Below are positions 27,101 through 33,517 of a stretch of 54,341 nt of DNA, one piece after another. Position 1 is the stretch's first letter. Every line of letters begins with the position of its first letter. The translations under genes and the position numbers were made by a program. This stretch comes from Endomicrobiaceae bacterium (GTDB taxonomy: Bacteria; Elusimicrobiota; Endomicrobiia; Endomicrobiales; Endomicrobiaceae): NCBI GenBank assembly GCA_028711215.1, contig JAQTSO010000001.1, positions 58,340 through 112,680 on the forward strand, read 5' to 3'. Below the pieces are notes generated by a model. It worked only from the letters and a program-made list of their open reading frames with translations. It was not told the DNA's origin and did not search any database.

Positions 27101-30100
27101 CTTGATGAACAACAGGAAAGAAATCTTTACGACAATATATCGTATTCTACATTTGTTGAAAAAAACGAGTTTGAAAATACGTCGGCAAATTCAGGAATGT
27201 TTTTTACATCCCCCGACCCGCTGACTATGGCCCATGAAATAGGACATCGTGTATTATTGTTTTATACCGATTCAAGTAAAGGGGTTTCATATTCTACGAT
27301 ACATGAGATATTTGCAAATGTCATATCAGCTGTTTTTGCTGAAAAAGCAGGAATTGGCAGTAAATACTACGAAGATGCATTATATGAATTATTTAATGAA
27401 AAAATGCAATACGATTATGTGCTGCAAGAAGAACACAGAGCATCAAGAGGATTGTTGTATGCTATTACGGAAATTGCAAAACAAATGGGCAAAACTGCAA
27501 AATTTGAAATTTTGGCAGATGCAGTTATCAATTTAGTAAAATCACAAAAAGTTTTGCCAAAGAGACAGTCTGATACAATTAAAGATATTGTATATGAATA
27601 TATGAATATGTTGAGGTTCAAAGATAATTATACCCAGGATGAAATTGCGAAATTTGAAGGATTATTAAAAGAGGAATCTTGGAAGAGTAAAGTCCTTGAA
27701 CTGTTTATGAATTTGAGAAGTTCAAGCGGGACAAGATGGGATTATTACGGGAAAATATACAAAAGAATTATGGATGGAATGAGAGCGTTTGTGGTACAAC
27801 CGGAATCTTACAGATACGGCATGTTGCAAATTGACTACCGTGATGATTTAGTCGTTATAAATAATATTATTATGTCTCAACCCGATAAAATCAATATTGT
27901 TTTACAGATAGTAAAGGATGAATTGAGCCAGGATGATTATTTGTTAAGAACTCAAATTGCAAAATTAATATTTGCCGATCTTATAATATCACTGCCTCAG
28001 ATGAAACAATTAACAAAATATCAATTGGACAGATTGATTCAGGAGATCATAGATAAATTTTTCTCTGATAAAATGGATTATAAAGCATCTGAGATTGATT
28101 ATAATAAAATCAGGATATATGCATTAGGGGAATATTCATTTTTTAAAACAGTTTTGCCGCGTAATTTTGGAGAACGCAACACAACTAAAAAAGATTTATT
28201 CGGAAAGAATTTCTATGAGCAAAAAACATCATATGACGAGAGTTACAAATATGCCGAATCACTTCCTTCATTTGTGCCGTCAATAGATACATTCTTTATG
28301 CTTGCCGGCATTTCCGGGCTTTACAGAAAACTTTTTGATTTTATAGTTAAAAAAATTGCAGGATTAAAACAAAGACCTAAATTCAGCCAAAGTGTTGAAA
28401 ATTACTTAAGTATAGTCAAAAATAATGTGGAAAATAAATTTCTTTTAAAGATCATTTATAATGACAGAGCATCCGTTAAATACAGGTTGTTTGCATTAAT
28501 GAATTTGAGAAACAGGGGATATGACATTAGTGATAAGTCGGTTGTAAATGACATTAAGAGAGAATTTGCCAAAGCAATAAATGCAAACAGTATGCCTGTA
28601 AACAACAATTTTGATTTGAGATCGGTTCTTGCAGGTGTATATCTTTTGTTGGAAAATTTTTCAAGAGAATATGTAGATTCAAAACAAGAAATTGAAATTT
28701 ATAAATCAATATCAAAAGCAGTCGTACTTAGAAGAGGAAAAGAGTCCATAGGTGCCAGAGCAAATATGACTTTTGTATCGCTAAATCCTTTGACTATGGC
28801 ACATGAACTCGGACACAAAATACTTGCTTATACTTCCGAAAGTTCGCTTAAAGATATAACAATTCATGAATTATTTGCAGAGATAACGGCAAATTTATTT
28901 GCAAGAATCACAGGGGTGAAGGAAAAAGAATATAAGGATGTTTTGTACGGATTATTTGATAATTCCGTAAATTATGACGATGTCTTTCAGGATGAACATA
29001 AAGCGTCAACGGGTTTTATAGAACTTTTAAGAATGGTAAGCTCACAAGCGGGTAAAAATCTCAAATGGGATATTTTGGCCAATGCGGTTATTTCATATAC
29101 AAAGAATTCATCCGATCACATTGCAGAAAATAATCAAGGAAAAAATTTAAAAAATATATTTATCGAATATCTTACCCAGCTTGATAAAAATAGGCAGTAT
29201 ACAAGAAGTGATTTGAATTATATGTTTAGTGTTGCACAGAGAGCGACAAAGGGTGAAACAGTTGTAATGGAAATACTTGAAGACATCAAAAAAACAAATG
29301 CTGAACAGTATGAAAATATTTTAAAACGTCTTCAGAGTAAAATAAAATTGCAGAAATCATATATGAAGGGACTTATCCCCAGACTTTTATACAGCAAATC
29401 AAAAATAAAAGAAATTTCGGATATATTTAAGGAATTTTTGGGAATCAAATCTGAATATAAGGATGATGCGGATATTATAACAAAACTGATATTCAGCCAG
29501 CCTAAGAGAATTAAAGATATTTTGAGAATAATTATTAACCAAATTCTAAGTAAAAGAGAATTTTCCAAATATGATTTTGAAAACGTAATCAGAATGGAAT
29601 TTATGTTAAATACAGACAAAATATATTCTTCAAAAAAAGAACTGGACAGTGATATACGTGATATTTTAAACAATATTGTAAGAAACGTCAGTAATGATGC
29701 TTTTCACAGAAACTATAATGTTTTTGACCTCAGTGACTATAAGTATGCAAAAAAATATATTGAAAGAAATAAAGCAGGAACATTGCAGACAAAAAAGACA
29801 ATTGAAATTCTTAATCGTTTGGGAAGTAAAATTTACAATCAGAGAAGTCAGGCTGAAAATTTCAAATATAGCATATTCGGTATTGCAACAGGAGTTGTAT
29901 TGGAAACATTTTCATTTTGGATGCCTAGTTTTATTAAACAACACGAAAATCCTACAAAAACAATGATAATCACAACATGGGTAATAAGGATTCTATCAAT
30001 AGGGGTGGCAGTGGCAGGCGGTTTTATGTTTGTTCCTGCAGTAGTTCCGATAGTTTTGATAGCAACAGAATGGATAACACATTTTGTATATAATCTTTTT

Positions 30101-31621
30101 GAAATAAAGAAAATTGATAAAAATATTTCCGTTAAATTTGAGTCTGTAGATACATTTAATTCAATGCAAAATTTAAGTACGGATTCTGCAATATCTGTAT
30201 TATTGGTAAAAGATATAAAGAATATGGATCCGGATAAACTTATAAATACAGGTTTAAAAGTAAATGGTGAAACGATTTGGCAAATAGATAGAGAAGGAGT
30301 TGTTTCTTTTGGAGCATCTAATACTAATATACAGGATTTAGCTATGGTTCTAAACGGAAGCAGAATTTTAGAAAGACAATTAAGAAAAGTATTAAAATTA
30401 AAAAATATGAATTTAAATGTGGAAAGTTCAGCGGTTATTGATGAAAAATCAGAAGAAATGTATTTTCAAAATACAATTGCAGTTGTTAACAATAATAAAT
30501 ATGTGCAATCAATGCTCAAAGCCTTTAAATCAATAGCATTCATGTATTCTCAAAAAACAATGATATCTTTGGAAGGAGTATCAAATAATAAACTATATCA
30601 ATCATTAACAAACGGGAAGGTTAGAAAAATTATAACTCCTGAACAATTTGAATATATAAAAAGTTTAATTGAAAAAGACAATAAAAATGTATCAGAAGAA
30701 ATACTTAATTTGAGACAACAGGGAATAGAAATATATGTAAAAGAAAATGAATTAACCGATAAGTATAAAGAATACGGGATAATCGGATTGTTGCTTAATA
30801 ATGAAATTTATGATTATTATACAGCTGAAAAAACAGAGATAGAAACCGTGGATGCTCGGATAACACTGCAAGAACTGGAAAGAAAGTTAATCAATTCGGA
30901 AAAACCACTGTTGATAGATATAGCTTCATTACAAAATATTTTTAAATCTACAAGAAATATAGTCGGAGCATATAGCGGGTTAGAGGCATTGATCGGCAAT
31001 ATAAAAATTAAATTCGGATTTAAAAATATTCAGGCAAAAGATATGGAAAATTTTGCATATGCTATAGATATGAATGATATTCCGGCCGTATCTGACGAAG
31101 ATATCAATGAAATGGTTGTTGCGGATATTGTTGGGTTTACGGGTGTATTACAATTGGACGACAGCAATATTATCAGTATAATTTTAAGGGATACAGGGAT
31201 CAATGAAAATAACAAGAAATTATTCTTAAATATTATAAAAGAGAAAGTTTTGCTTAAGAATGCTCAACAAAATAAGGAAAGAGAAGTTAATTTGAAATAC
31301 TTGAAATATGGTTTAAAAGATAAAAAATTAGAAATTTTGCTTGGTAAAGCACTTTGGTTAAGAATACAACTTGCCGGTAACCAAAGTATTGATGGGCAAA
31401 AAAATATAGATGATAATTTGAGCAATTTGACTCCTTTAGAAATAATGAAAAAAATTACAGAATTATCCCAACAGGCTTTTGACAGCAGAGATTCTAAGGC
31501 AATAGATACCATTATAGAATTAATTATGACATGTGCTGAAGAATATAAAAATGACGATATGGTACCGGTGGCAACAAATGATTTATTACGTGAATATAAA
31601 AGCATGTTGGCAGCAGCTTAA
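18155..31621 (+). CDS. Giant exported multi-protease polyprotein (4488 residues)
   Basis: The N-terminus has a signal peptide or anchor (residues 1-35). Domains in order follow. (a) An EreA/ChaN/TIKI-like domain, 60-540: IQDLH with H79, E107, GGYH with H484. (b) A CPBP-like membrane module, 690-810, degenerate (Q710-E711...R715; His replaced by E744). (c) Metallopeptidase module 1: H1006-E-x-x-H1010, with E1026 or E1030 as a possible third ligand. (d) CPBP module 2: E1372, E1373, R1377, H1406, H1467. (e) A caspase-like module: H1998 in DGHG and C2041 in NSCHSG. (f) CPBP module 3: E2221, E2222, R2226, H2255, H2317. (g) A GHKL ATP-binding module: E2569-N2570, H2574-G-N, G2620-F-G-S-G. (h) Metallopeptidase modules 2 and 3: H3027...H3031 and H3550...H3554. 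(i) Two or three membrane segments near 3905-3985, and a C-terminal region of unknown fold. The frame is unbroken. The start is preceded by TTTTGGGG. Known: these motifs define protease and ATPase families. Inferred: they act together, perhaps with self-processing. Confidence 0.85.
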   Translation: MKSRVVKIPFLKICSVVTAICFLVSTIGNNLYASVITADVSQCNNIFESMSVIKQEYGKVTAIQDSSSDVTVVNIQDLHCHEQTQRNISEIIKTLDKNYSLKSIFIEGGYGQIDVSWVNKVKDEKIKNLITEKMLQDGYLTGAEYYVIQNSKHNLLKGIEERDIHQSNLDRLSKIMRKQPEYNSVMSRVNKEIEVLSNIYLNEKNKRFSRKINEYRNGKTDTLKFYRLLEKYVKKIQSSPDKYNNIVSINLEDYPNISKYLDISGQSRDANPRQVSIEMQTLVNVIKNKIPYVSYRKLLDVTNNFNDTEKLVEFLAKFCDQYNIDLSKDFKELNKFFTANRLNQRLNPIELVNEERKLIEQIRMALSYDNTEYEISYINDFAKYFDDYLTYSLTSSDWKYVKQDFEKFRLFYTKYAVVDRINEISSDIDFINKYYDTNDIRNDIFISNVLNNENPQQNLNPLRTSEEILKQSKEVVVVITGGYHSEDLKSMFADRKVNDIVITPNVVGDIKNANKRYDSIIRKQTSIQSNALAFRIASCLSDENQKNLMVKVAVEILGKDNIVQIQQLLGKDIDISKIEDIEIDEQKKSDVQNLIQTTVNSLVDALPQKAGQNIFNPDIDNILTEMSLKLYDMGFYFENGAVYEIDSSEYKDKDLFGIPVEVYSRMFASLQKAMLKTEQIRDGISSKLPTDKNIKIQWSSFPDKAFVLIQEILFRAFPALIFIFNPVIGIPLFVISQMVSLSLEIFIQWKAYQKLDVKNPDFFKKYVNKLPLITILLTAPYAVALATNILYLPIALVLTIVIHYLFVKKFSVNKTFNNKSVSPFLLAPSMGIFWRATGTIERYRTALKNRNDKKAGSEKYKLKKDVSYETILRDQNNSTALETIIKNEQLDVKYRLFALMYLKTNNLDIYKGITENVIDKEITEKIKKDFKNSLQKNKIKNNFDLQANLTGIFLILDDILHEQLHGNSYRIYEEIQDAVIVRYGMASAVANDDFIFGAVDYETLAHELGHRILKYSSMEGDLTLGELFAETVSNLIAREFNIIPSKNSAQLYGLFDPNVNYIRVFQEEHEAADGFLNLIKQSTEKNPNWLVLIDTIINYGYYREGVKRPSAQGAILKDILVGYEERLKQTDESDIVDFAKKKTAKTGIVMDILKDIKEKNPYQYDNILKKIRSKAKIQKSYQQENIDKTKFWQSKSKVEELFNIIEAIFSSEKLYDFEIIAAIFSSPDNIDSVLNDMFDVIFKDTDYSMYDFENLYKIKSLMAHDRTYTSKEELEQYLKPIIDLITSSRRTEPTKDDFINLKKNKRYTLKKNFRLMIVENFNKLGLPELVDTLFPQKTYDTNKTGSKLSIFDALKSKNSIFAFLAKTAPVWEEIVFRAIPSLITIFNPFVGIPLFAVSQIAFLFSHTIVKWLTYRDSAGNRLNFASILKNDLKNLSLPALTVSIPYIISMIVGSVLPIAVITSIAIHYLHNKINPQNPMELFSSDNMTPDNIEQIMQRYAKMLGSDRYVKEKIKIIDKNLVYRLVQTSSDSHQTLVNIITKMQYVDPMLINHMESYEYVSDIFEASDALLQYIGGMGFDSYNFNLFFKLRKSAGIKNEEFSNIWLANIIRDDIKMQYLDSVTLMGLETILKIFGPERNLDTIQYLFNKLCYADSFDFNKFFKLVKENDLTKNQNKLKLLQTSFDNGFEDNADEILGFSDVETAAVIEVLDDNDNKTALLNFRLFSELKEMLGVQPDDKNNIRFLAKYCFNKGNIVETGKLTNKLDENIFVQNLKIILKNENKEYILTSLLADLTVANIYLSDSQAEQIMRLLEEMTKMDIKNLAVSNENLALKVFLSPAFVTVFNSQVSKENFKNIDNMIQRYRRAIAVGIFMNQLLNGREELLTPENFDKIVKISTDAYFSILEQWFNKKLADKDSVVTAIFHDESADIVFKDIQGDRFNPEILKKFLNKIGIDTDTNENVKILQRSKDPGVKFKILDSIINSPKNGKKSLFWFDGHGSKNGFSITASEHIYFEEIADALRVAYTNGVDLKNLTLVFNSCHSGDFKDKILTMLEERSVKDSPVIITIAGHETELGYTDIVEHDGDKLLVSNLEFSIFNLFESSSNADSENNNLLLGDFILAQSDVNYSNPTISIPLTEDVRKIIEKTLSQIDNVNKQETDKSEESSLLVRTGIGMSIEASESVQATIKMPSASLELSIFGALKNKSKVFSFLAKTAPVWEEILFRTIPSAVTIFNPVVGISLFVVSQIVFLFSHTIVKWLVYKDTAGNRLNFASILKDDFKNLSLPTLAVSIPYVLTMIINPVFWPMAAVSSIIIHSLFNDKLSILGYFKNIKLKDNFDLKLPIQALNIKAGAEIFVTYLANDKLIISRNKAELDKFCEEYTANKPAHITSRIYANTVKIIVKNNGTVNVKQLYKNKLERYPLTQEQKNNITLFYSQVPIKSEEKTETISDKPVKDNSEENIKDALIDKIGPVNVIDFDFSQFITGEKQNADIKEIREYVKSIIIGKDLRNNFISVTFSNLTDNVGLDENKIKIAGTIISVLSDEFNEIFADSPAGAPGVTYFEDMIENAFVHGNNLSLNKKIFIYFGNDRDVLVINSNTPQNKTVEALALASKLYLYGFGSGIKSAEIVNNARYAITDLIMPDKTTKELYIAYISFKKYQKLKATLLDRILKKINLSAIWHTIATRNIERQYSYTVLPVLKEGESVIATNFVKEGAEYSDDWIECKISKKDGKYIISNINKRENKLKWGIPLEWQIHLDDKLEITEENGKFYVCSNYSDIRILEPQNEQGLETDTTDYSTPQQPPESLTPRDISTQQDITRNNREFESLFRLVHRDSIAKPVIGDSENYGYRLRLQKAGFELAEKLDLNEMEELYKDDEDKLSLIGYLKILKLKRTGDNQGLKSIVYNGRLNIKYRLMAYMYLRGNGVNDFNDGILGIMKANFLIELQLNSFKIDNNFDLSMLGAGILLILSQYLRDSKYLDEQQERNLYDNISYSTFVEKNEFENTSANSGMFFTSPDPLTMAHEIGHRVLLFYTDSSKGVSYSTIHEIFANVISAVFAEKAGIGSKYYEDALYELFNEKMQYDYVLQEEHRASRGLLYAITEIAKQMGKTAKFEILADAVINLVKSQKVLPKRQSDTIKDIVYEYMNMLRFKDNYTQDEIAKFEGLLKEESWKSKVLELFMNLRSSSGTRWDYYGKIYKRIMDGMRAFVVQPESYRYGMLQIDYRDDLVVINNIIMSQPDKINIVLQIVKDELSQDDYLLRTQIAKLIFADLIISLPQMKQLTKYQLDRLIQEIIDKFFSDKMDYKASEIDYNKIRIYALGEYSFFKTVLPRNFGERNTTKKDLFGKNFYEQKTSYDESYKYAESLPSFVPSIDTFFMLAGISGLYRKLFDFIVKKIAGLKQRPKFSQSVENYLSIVKNNVENKFLLKIIYNDRASVKYRLFALMNLRNRGYDISDKSVVNDIKREFAKAINANSMPVNNNFDLRSVLAGVYLLLENFSREYVDSKQEIEIYKSISKAVVLRRGKESIGARANMTFVSLNPLTMAHELGHKILAYTSESSLKDITIHELFAEITANLFARITGVKEKEYKDVLYGLFDNSVNYDDVFQDEHKASTGFIELLRMVSSQAGKNLKWDILANAVISYTKNSSDHIAENNQGKNLKNIFIEYLTQLDKNRQYTRSDLNYMFSVAQRATKGETVVMEILEDIKKTNAEQYENILKRLQSKIKLQKSYMKGLIPRLLYSKSKIKEISDIFKEFLGIKSEYKDDADIITKLIFSQPKRIKDILRIIINQILSKREFSKYDFENVIRMEFMLNTDKIYSSKKELDSDIRDILNNIVRNVSNDAFHRNYNVFDLSDYKYAKKYIERNKAGTLQTKKTIEILNRLGSKIYNQRSQAENFKYSIFGIATGVVLETFSFWMPSFIKQHENPTKTMIITTWVIRILSIGVAVAGGFMFVPAVVPIVLIATEWITHFVYNLFEIKKIDKNISVKFESVDTFNSMQNLSTDSAISVLLVKDIKNMDPDKLINTGLKVNGETIWQIDREGVVSFGASNTNIQDLAMVLNGSRILERQLRKVLKLKNMNLNVESSAVIDEKSEEMYFQNTIAVVNNNKYVQSMLKAFKSIAFMYSQKTMISLEGVSNNKLYQSLTNGKVRKIITPEQFEYIKSLIEKDNKNVSEEILNLRQQGIEIYVKENELTDKYKEYGIIGLLLNNEIYDYYTAEKTEIETVDARITLQELERKLINSEKPLLIDIASLQNIFKSTRNIVGAYSGLEALIGNIKIKFGFKNIQAKDMENFAYAIDMNDIPAVSDEDINEMVVADIVGFTGVLQLDDSNIISIILRDTGINENNKKLFLNIIKEKVLLKNAQQNKEREVNLKYLKYGLKDKKLEILLGKALWLRIQLAGNQSIDGQKNIDDNLSNLTPLEIMKKITELSQQAFDSRDSKAIDTIIELIMTCAEEYKNDDMVPVATNDLLREYKSMLAAA
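20200..20620 (+). repeat. CPBP-like module, copy 1 (degenerate), in the giant gene
   Basis: Encodes residues about 683-822. The sequence around QEILFRAFP, FNPVIGIPLFVISQ and IHYLF aligns with copies 2 and 3. The first Glu of EExxxR is Gln710, the His of FxxxH is Glu744 (and its Phe is Ser740), and the last residue of HxxxN is Val807. Confidence 0.7.
20760..21700 (+). repeat. HExxH metallopeptidase module, copy 1, in the giant gene
   Basis: Encodes residues about 870-1180. The copy shares with the others a VKYRLFALMYL helix, a NNFDLxxxLxGIxLIL block, AHELGH at 1005-1010 and an acidic helix GELFAE after it, then a GLFDPNVNY...EEHEA block. Confidence 0.75.
22199..22570 (+). repeat. CPBP module, copy 2 (intact motifs), in the giant gene
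   Basis: Encodes residues about 1349-1472 with EEIVFR (E1372, E1373, R1377), FLFSH (H1406) and HYLHN (H1467...N1471), the three CPBP motifs EExxxR, FxxxH and HxxxN. It is roughly three-quarters identical to copy 3. Confidence 0.8.
24746..25120 (+). repeat. CPBP module, copy 3 (intact motifs), in the giant gene
   Basis: Encodes residues about 2198-2322 with EEILFR (E2221, E2222, R2226), FLFSH (H2255) and HSLFN (H2317...N2321). The close match to copy 2 indicates a fairly recent duplication inside the gene. Confidence 0.8.
26810..27760 (+). repeat. HExxH metallopeptidase module, copy 2, in the giant gene
   Basis: Encodes residues about 2886-3202. It repeats the order of copy 1: IKYRLMAYMYL helix, NNFDLSMLGAGILLIL, PLTMAHEIGH (H3027, E3028, H3031), IHEIFANV (E3051), then a LFNEKMQYDYVLQEEHRAS block. 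Confidence 0.75.
28400..29380 (+). repeat. HExxH metallopeptidase module, copy 3, in the giant gene
   Basis: Encodes residues about 3416-3742: VKYRLFALMNL, NNFDLRSVLAGVYLLL, PLTMAHELGH (H3550, E3551, H3554), IHELFAEI (E3572) and LFDNSVNYDDVFQDEHKAS. It is closer to copy 2 than to copy 1 around the zinc site. Confidence 0.75.
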
Positions 31622-31635
31622 TTTTAAGAGGATAA

Positions 31636-33480
31636 ATGATAACAATAAATTCATTATCAAAATCATATGGGGCAAGGGTTTTATTTAACAACTTGAGTTT
31701 CAATGTCGGTAAAAATGAAAGAATAGGGTTGGTTGCAAGAAACGGGCACGGAAAAACAACATTATTTAAGATGATAATGGGACAGGCAGAATATGATTCC
31801 GGTGAAATACAAATACCAAAAGATTATAAACTCGGATATCTTGAACAACATATAAATTTTAAATATCCGACAATTATAGAAGAAGTTGTGTCTGTAATGC
31901 CTAAAACCGAACAAGATTCAAAATGGAAAGCTGAAAAAATTTTATTTGGTTTGGGTTTTTCAAAGGAAGATATTTTAAGAGATCCTTTAGAGTTTTCAGG
32001 CGGATATAAAATCAGGATGAATTTGGCGAAGATATTATTGTCTGATTCCAATATGCTTCTGCTTGATGAACCTAATAACTATTTAGACATTGTTGCAATA
32101 AGATGGCTTGTTAAATTTTTAAAGTCTTGGAAGGGTGAATTAATTTTAATAACTCACGACAGGTCATTTATGGACCAAGTTATTACGCATACGGTTGCCA
32201 TACACAGAAATAAAGCTAAGAAAATAGAAGGGAATACTTCTAAATTATATGAACAAATAGACAAGGAAGAAGAAATATATGAAAAAACCAGACTTAACCA
32301 AGAAAAGAAAAAGAAGAAAACAGAGTTATTTATAAGAAGATTCAGAGCAAAAGCAAGACTTGCAGGTATGGTACAATCTCGAATCAAATGTTTGGAGAAA
32401 CAGGACACAATGGAAGAATTGACCGGGATTGAAACTTTGGATTTTACCTTTACAAATTCGCCTTTTCCGGCAAATAAGATGATGGGTATTTATTCTCTGA
32501 AATTTGGGTACGAAGATAATAAAATTTTAATAGATAATTTAGATTTAGAAATACTAAAAAATGAAAGAATTTGTGTAATAGGCAAAAACGGCAAAGGAAA
32601 ATCAACATTATTGAAATTATTATCAGAAAGAATAAAACCTGTAAGCGGGAATATAAAAACCCATCCTGAATTAAAAGTTTCATATTTTGTACAGTCAGAT
32701 GTTTCTGATTTAAATGATTCTCAAACAGTTTATGAAGCAGTACTGTCATCATCGCCGGATTGTCTGCCGCAAAGAGCAAGAAATATATGCGGTTCCATGA
32801 TGTTTACGGGAGATGATTCATTGAAAAAAATAGCTGTCCTGTCCGGAGGCGAAAAGAGCAGAGTTTTGTTGGGCAGAATTTTGGTAAAACCTTCACATTT
32901 GCTTTTACTTGATGAGCCTACGAACCATATGGATATAGAATCAACGGAAGCACTTATAGATGCGATTGATGAATTTAAGGGTTCTGTTATTGTAGTTACC
33001 CATAATGAACAATTATTGCATAGAATAGCACAAAAACTAATAATTTTTGACAGAGATAAAGCTTCATTTTTTCATGGGACTTATGCAGAATTTTTGGATA
33101 TGCGCGGTTGGGAAGATGAAGGCAGTGATATTAAAGCAAAAAATGATAATACAAAAAAAAATTATACAAAAGATGATGTAAAAAAAATAAGAGCAACATT
33201 AATACAGGAGAAATCAAAGGCTTTAAAACCGCTGGAGACAAAAATAAAAGAATTGGAACATGAAATATTAAAAAAAGAACATCAAATAGAAGAGATAAGT
33301 AAATTGTTGTTGAAAGCATATGAAGAGAAAAATATAAATCTATTGGCAGATGCACCAAAGCAAAGCAAACAGATAAAAGAACAACTTGATTTGTTGTATA
33401 AAGAATTACTCGTTCATACCGAAAAATTTGAAGAAAAAGAAAAATATTACAAAGATGAGTTTGAAAATATTAAGAATTAA
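31636..33480 (+). CDS. ABC-F family ATPase (Uup/EttA-like translation factor)
   Basis: A soluble 614-residue protein with two ABC ATPase domains and no membrane segment. ABC-F proteins act on the ribosome, resolving stalled translation or conferring resistance to ribosome-binding drugs. Domain 1 (1-225) has Walker A ending NGHGKTTL near residue 40, signature SGGYKIRM and LLLDEPNNYLD. The interdomain arm lies around 225-290. Domain 2 (300-500) has GKNGKGKSTL, LSGGEKSRVLLGR and LLLDEPTNHMD. A lysine/glutamate-rich coiled coil fills 510-614. In the first Walker A the usual leading glycine is alanine (A34). AGAGGA precedes the ATG. It sits 14 bp after the first giant gene and 37 bp before the second, so it is probably in the same transcript. 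A role in aiding translation of these very long genes is a guess. Confidence 0.9.
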   Translation: MITINSLSKSYGARVLFNNLSFNVGKNERIGLVARNGHGKTTLFKMIMGQAEYDSGEIQIPKDYKLGYLEQHINFKYPTIIEEVVSVMPKTEQDSKWKAEKILFGLGFSKEDILRDPLEFSGGYKIRMNLAKILLSDSNMLLLDEPNNYLDIVAIRWLVKFLKSWKGELILITHDRSFMDQVITHTVAIHRNKAKKIEGNTSKLYEQIDKEEEIYEKTRLNQEKKKKKTELFIRRFRAKARLAGMVQSRIKCLEKQDTMEELTGIETLDFTFTNSPFPANKMMGIYSLKFGYEDNKILIDNLDLEILKNERICVIGKNGKGKSTLLKLLSERIKPVSGNIKTHPELKVSYFVQSDVSDLNDSQTVYEAVLSSSPDCLPQRARNICGSMMFTGDDSLKKIAVLSGGEKSRVLLGRILVKPSHLLLLDEPTNHMDIESTEALIDAIDEFKGSVIVVTHNEQLLHRIAQKLIIFDRDKASFFHGTYAEFLDMRGWEDEGSDIKAKNDNTKKNYTKDDVKKIRATLIQEKSKALKPLETKIKELEHEILKKEHQIEEISKLLLKAYEEKNINLLADAPKQSKQIKEQLDLLYKELLVHTEKFEEKEKYYKDEFENIKN

Positions 33481-33517
33481 AATATTTGCCGGCAGTCTTT
33501 CATTTTGGGGGCGACAT

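Noticed and set aside
27249-27536. A 95-codon plus-strand frame within the first giant gene
   Set aside because: It is out of frame with a conserved HExxH module and encodes a Cys/Met/Leu-rich string typical of a shadow frame.
33386-33517. Upstream extension of the second giant gene
   Set aside because: The frame stays open, but it overlaps the ABC-F gene by 95 bp and adds a basic, non-conserved leader before a perfect signal peptide. The ATG at 33518 is the better start.
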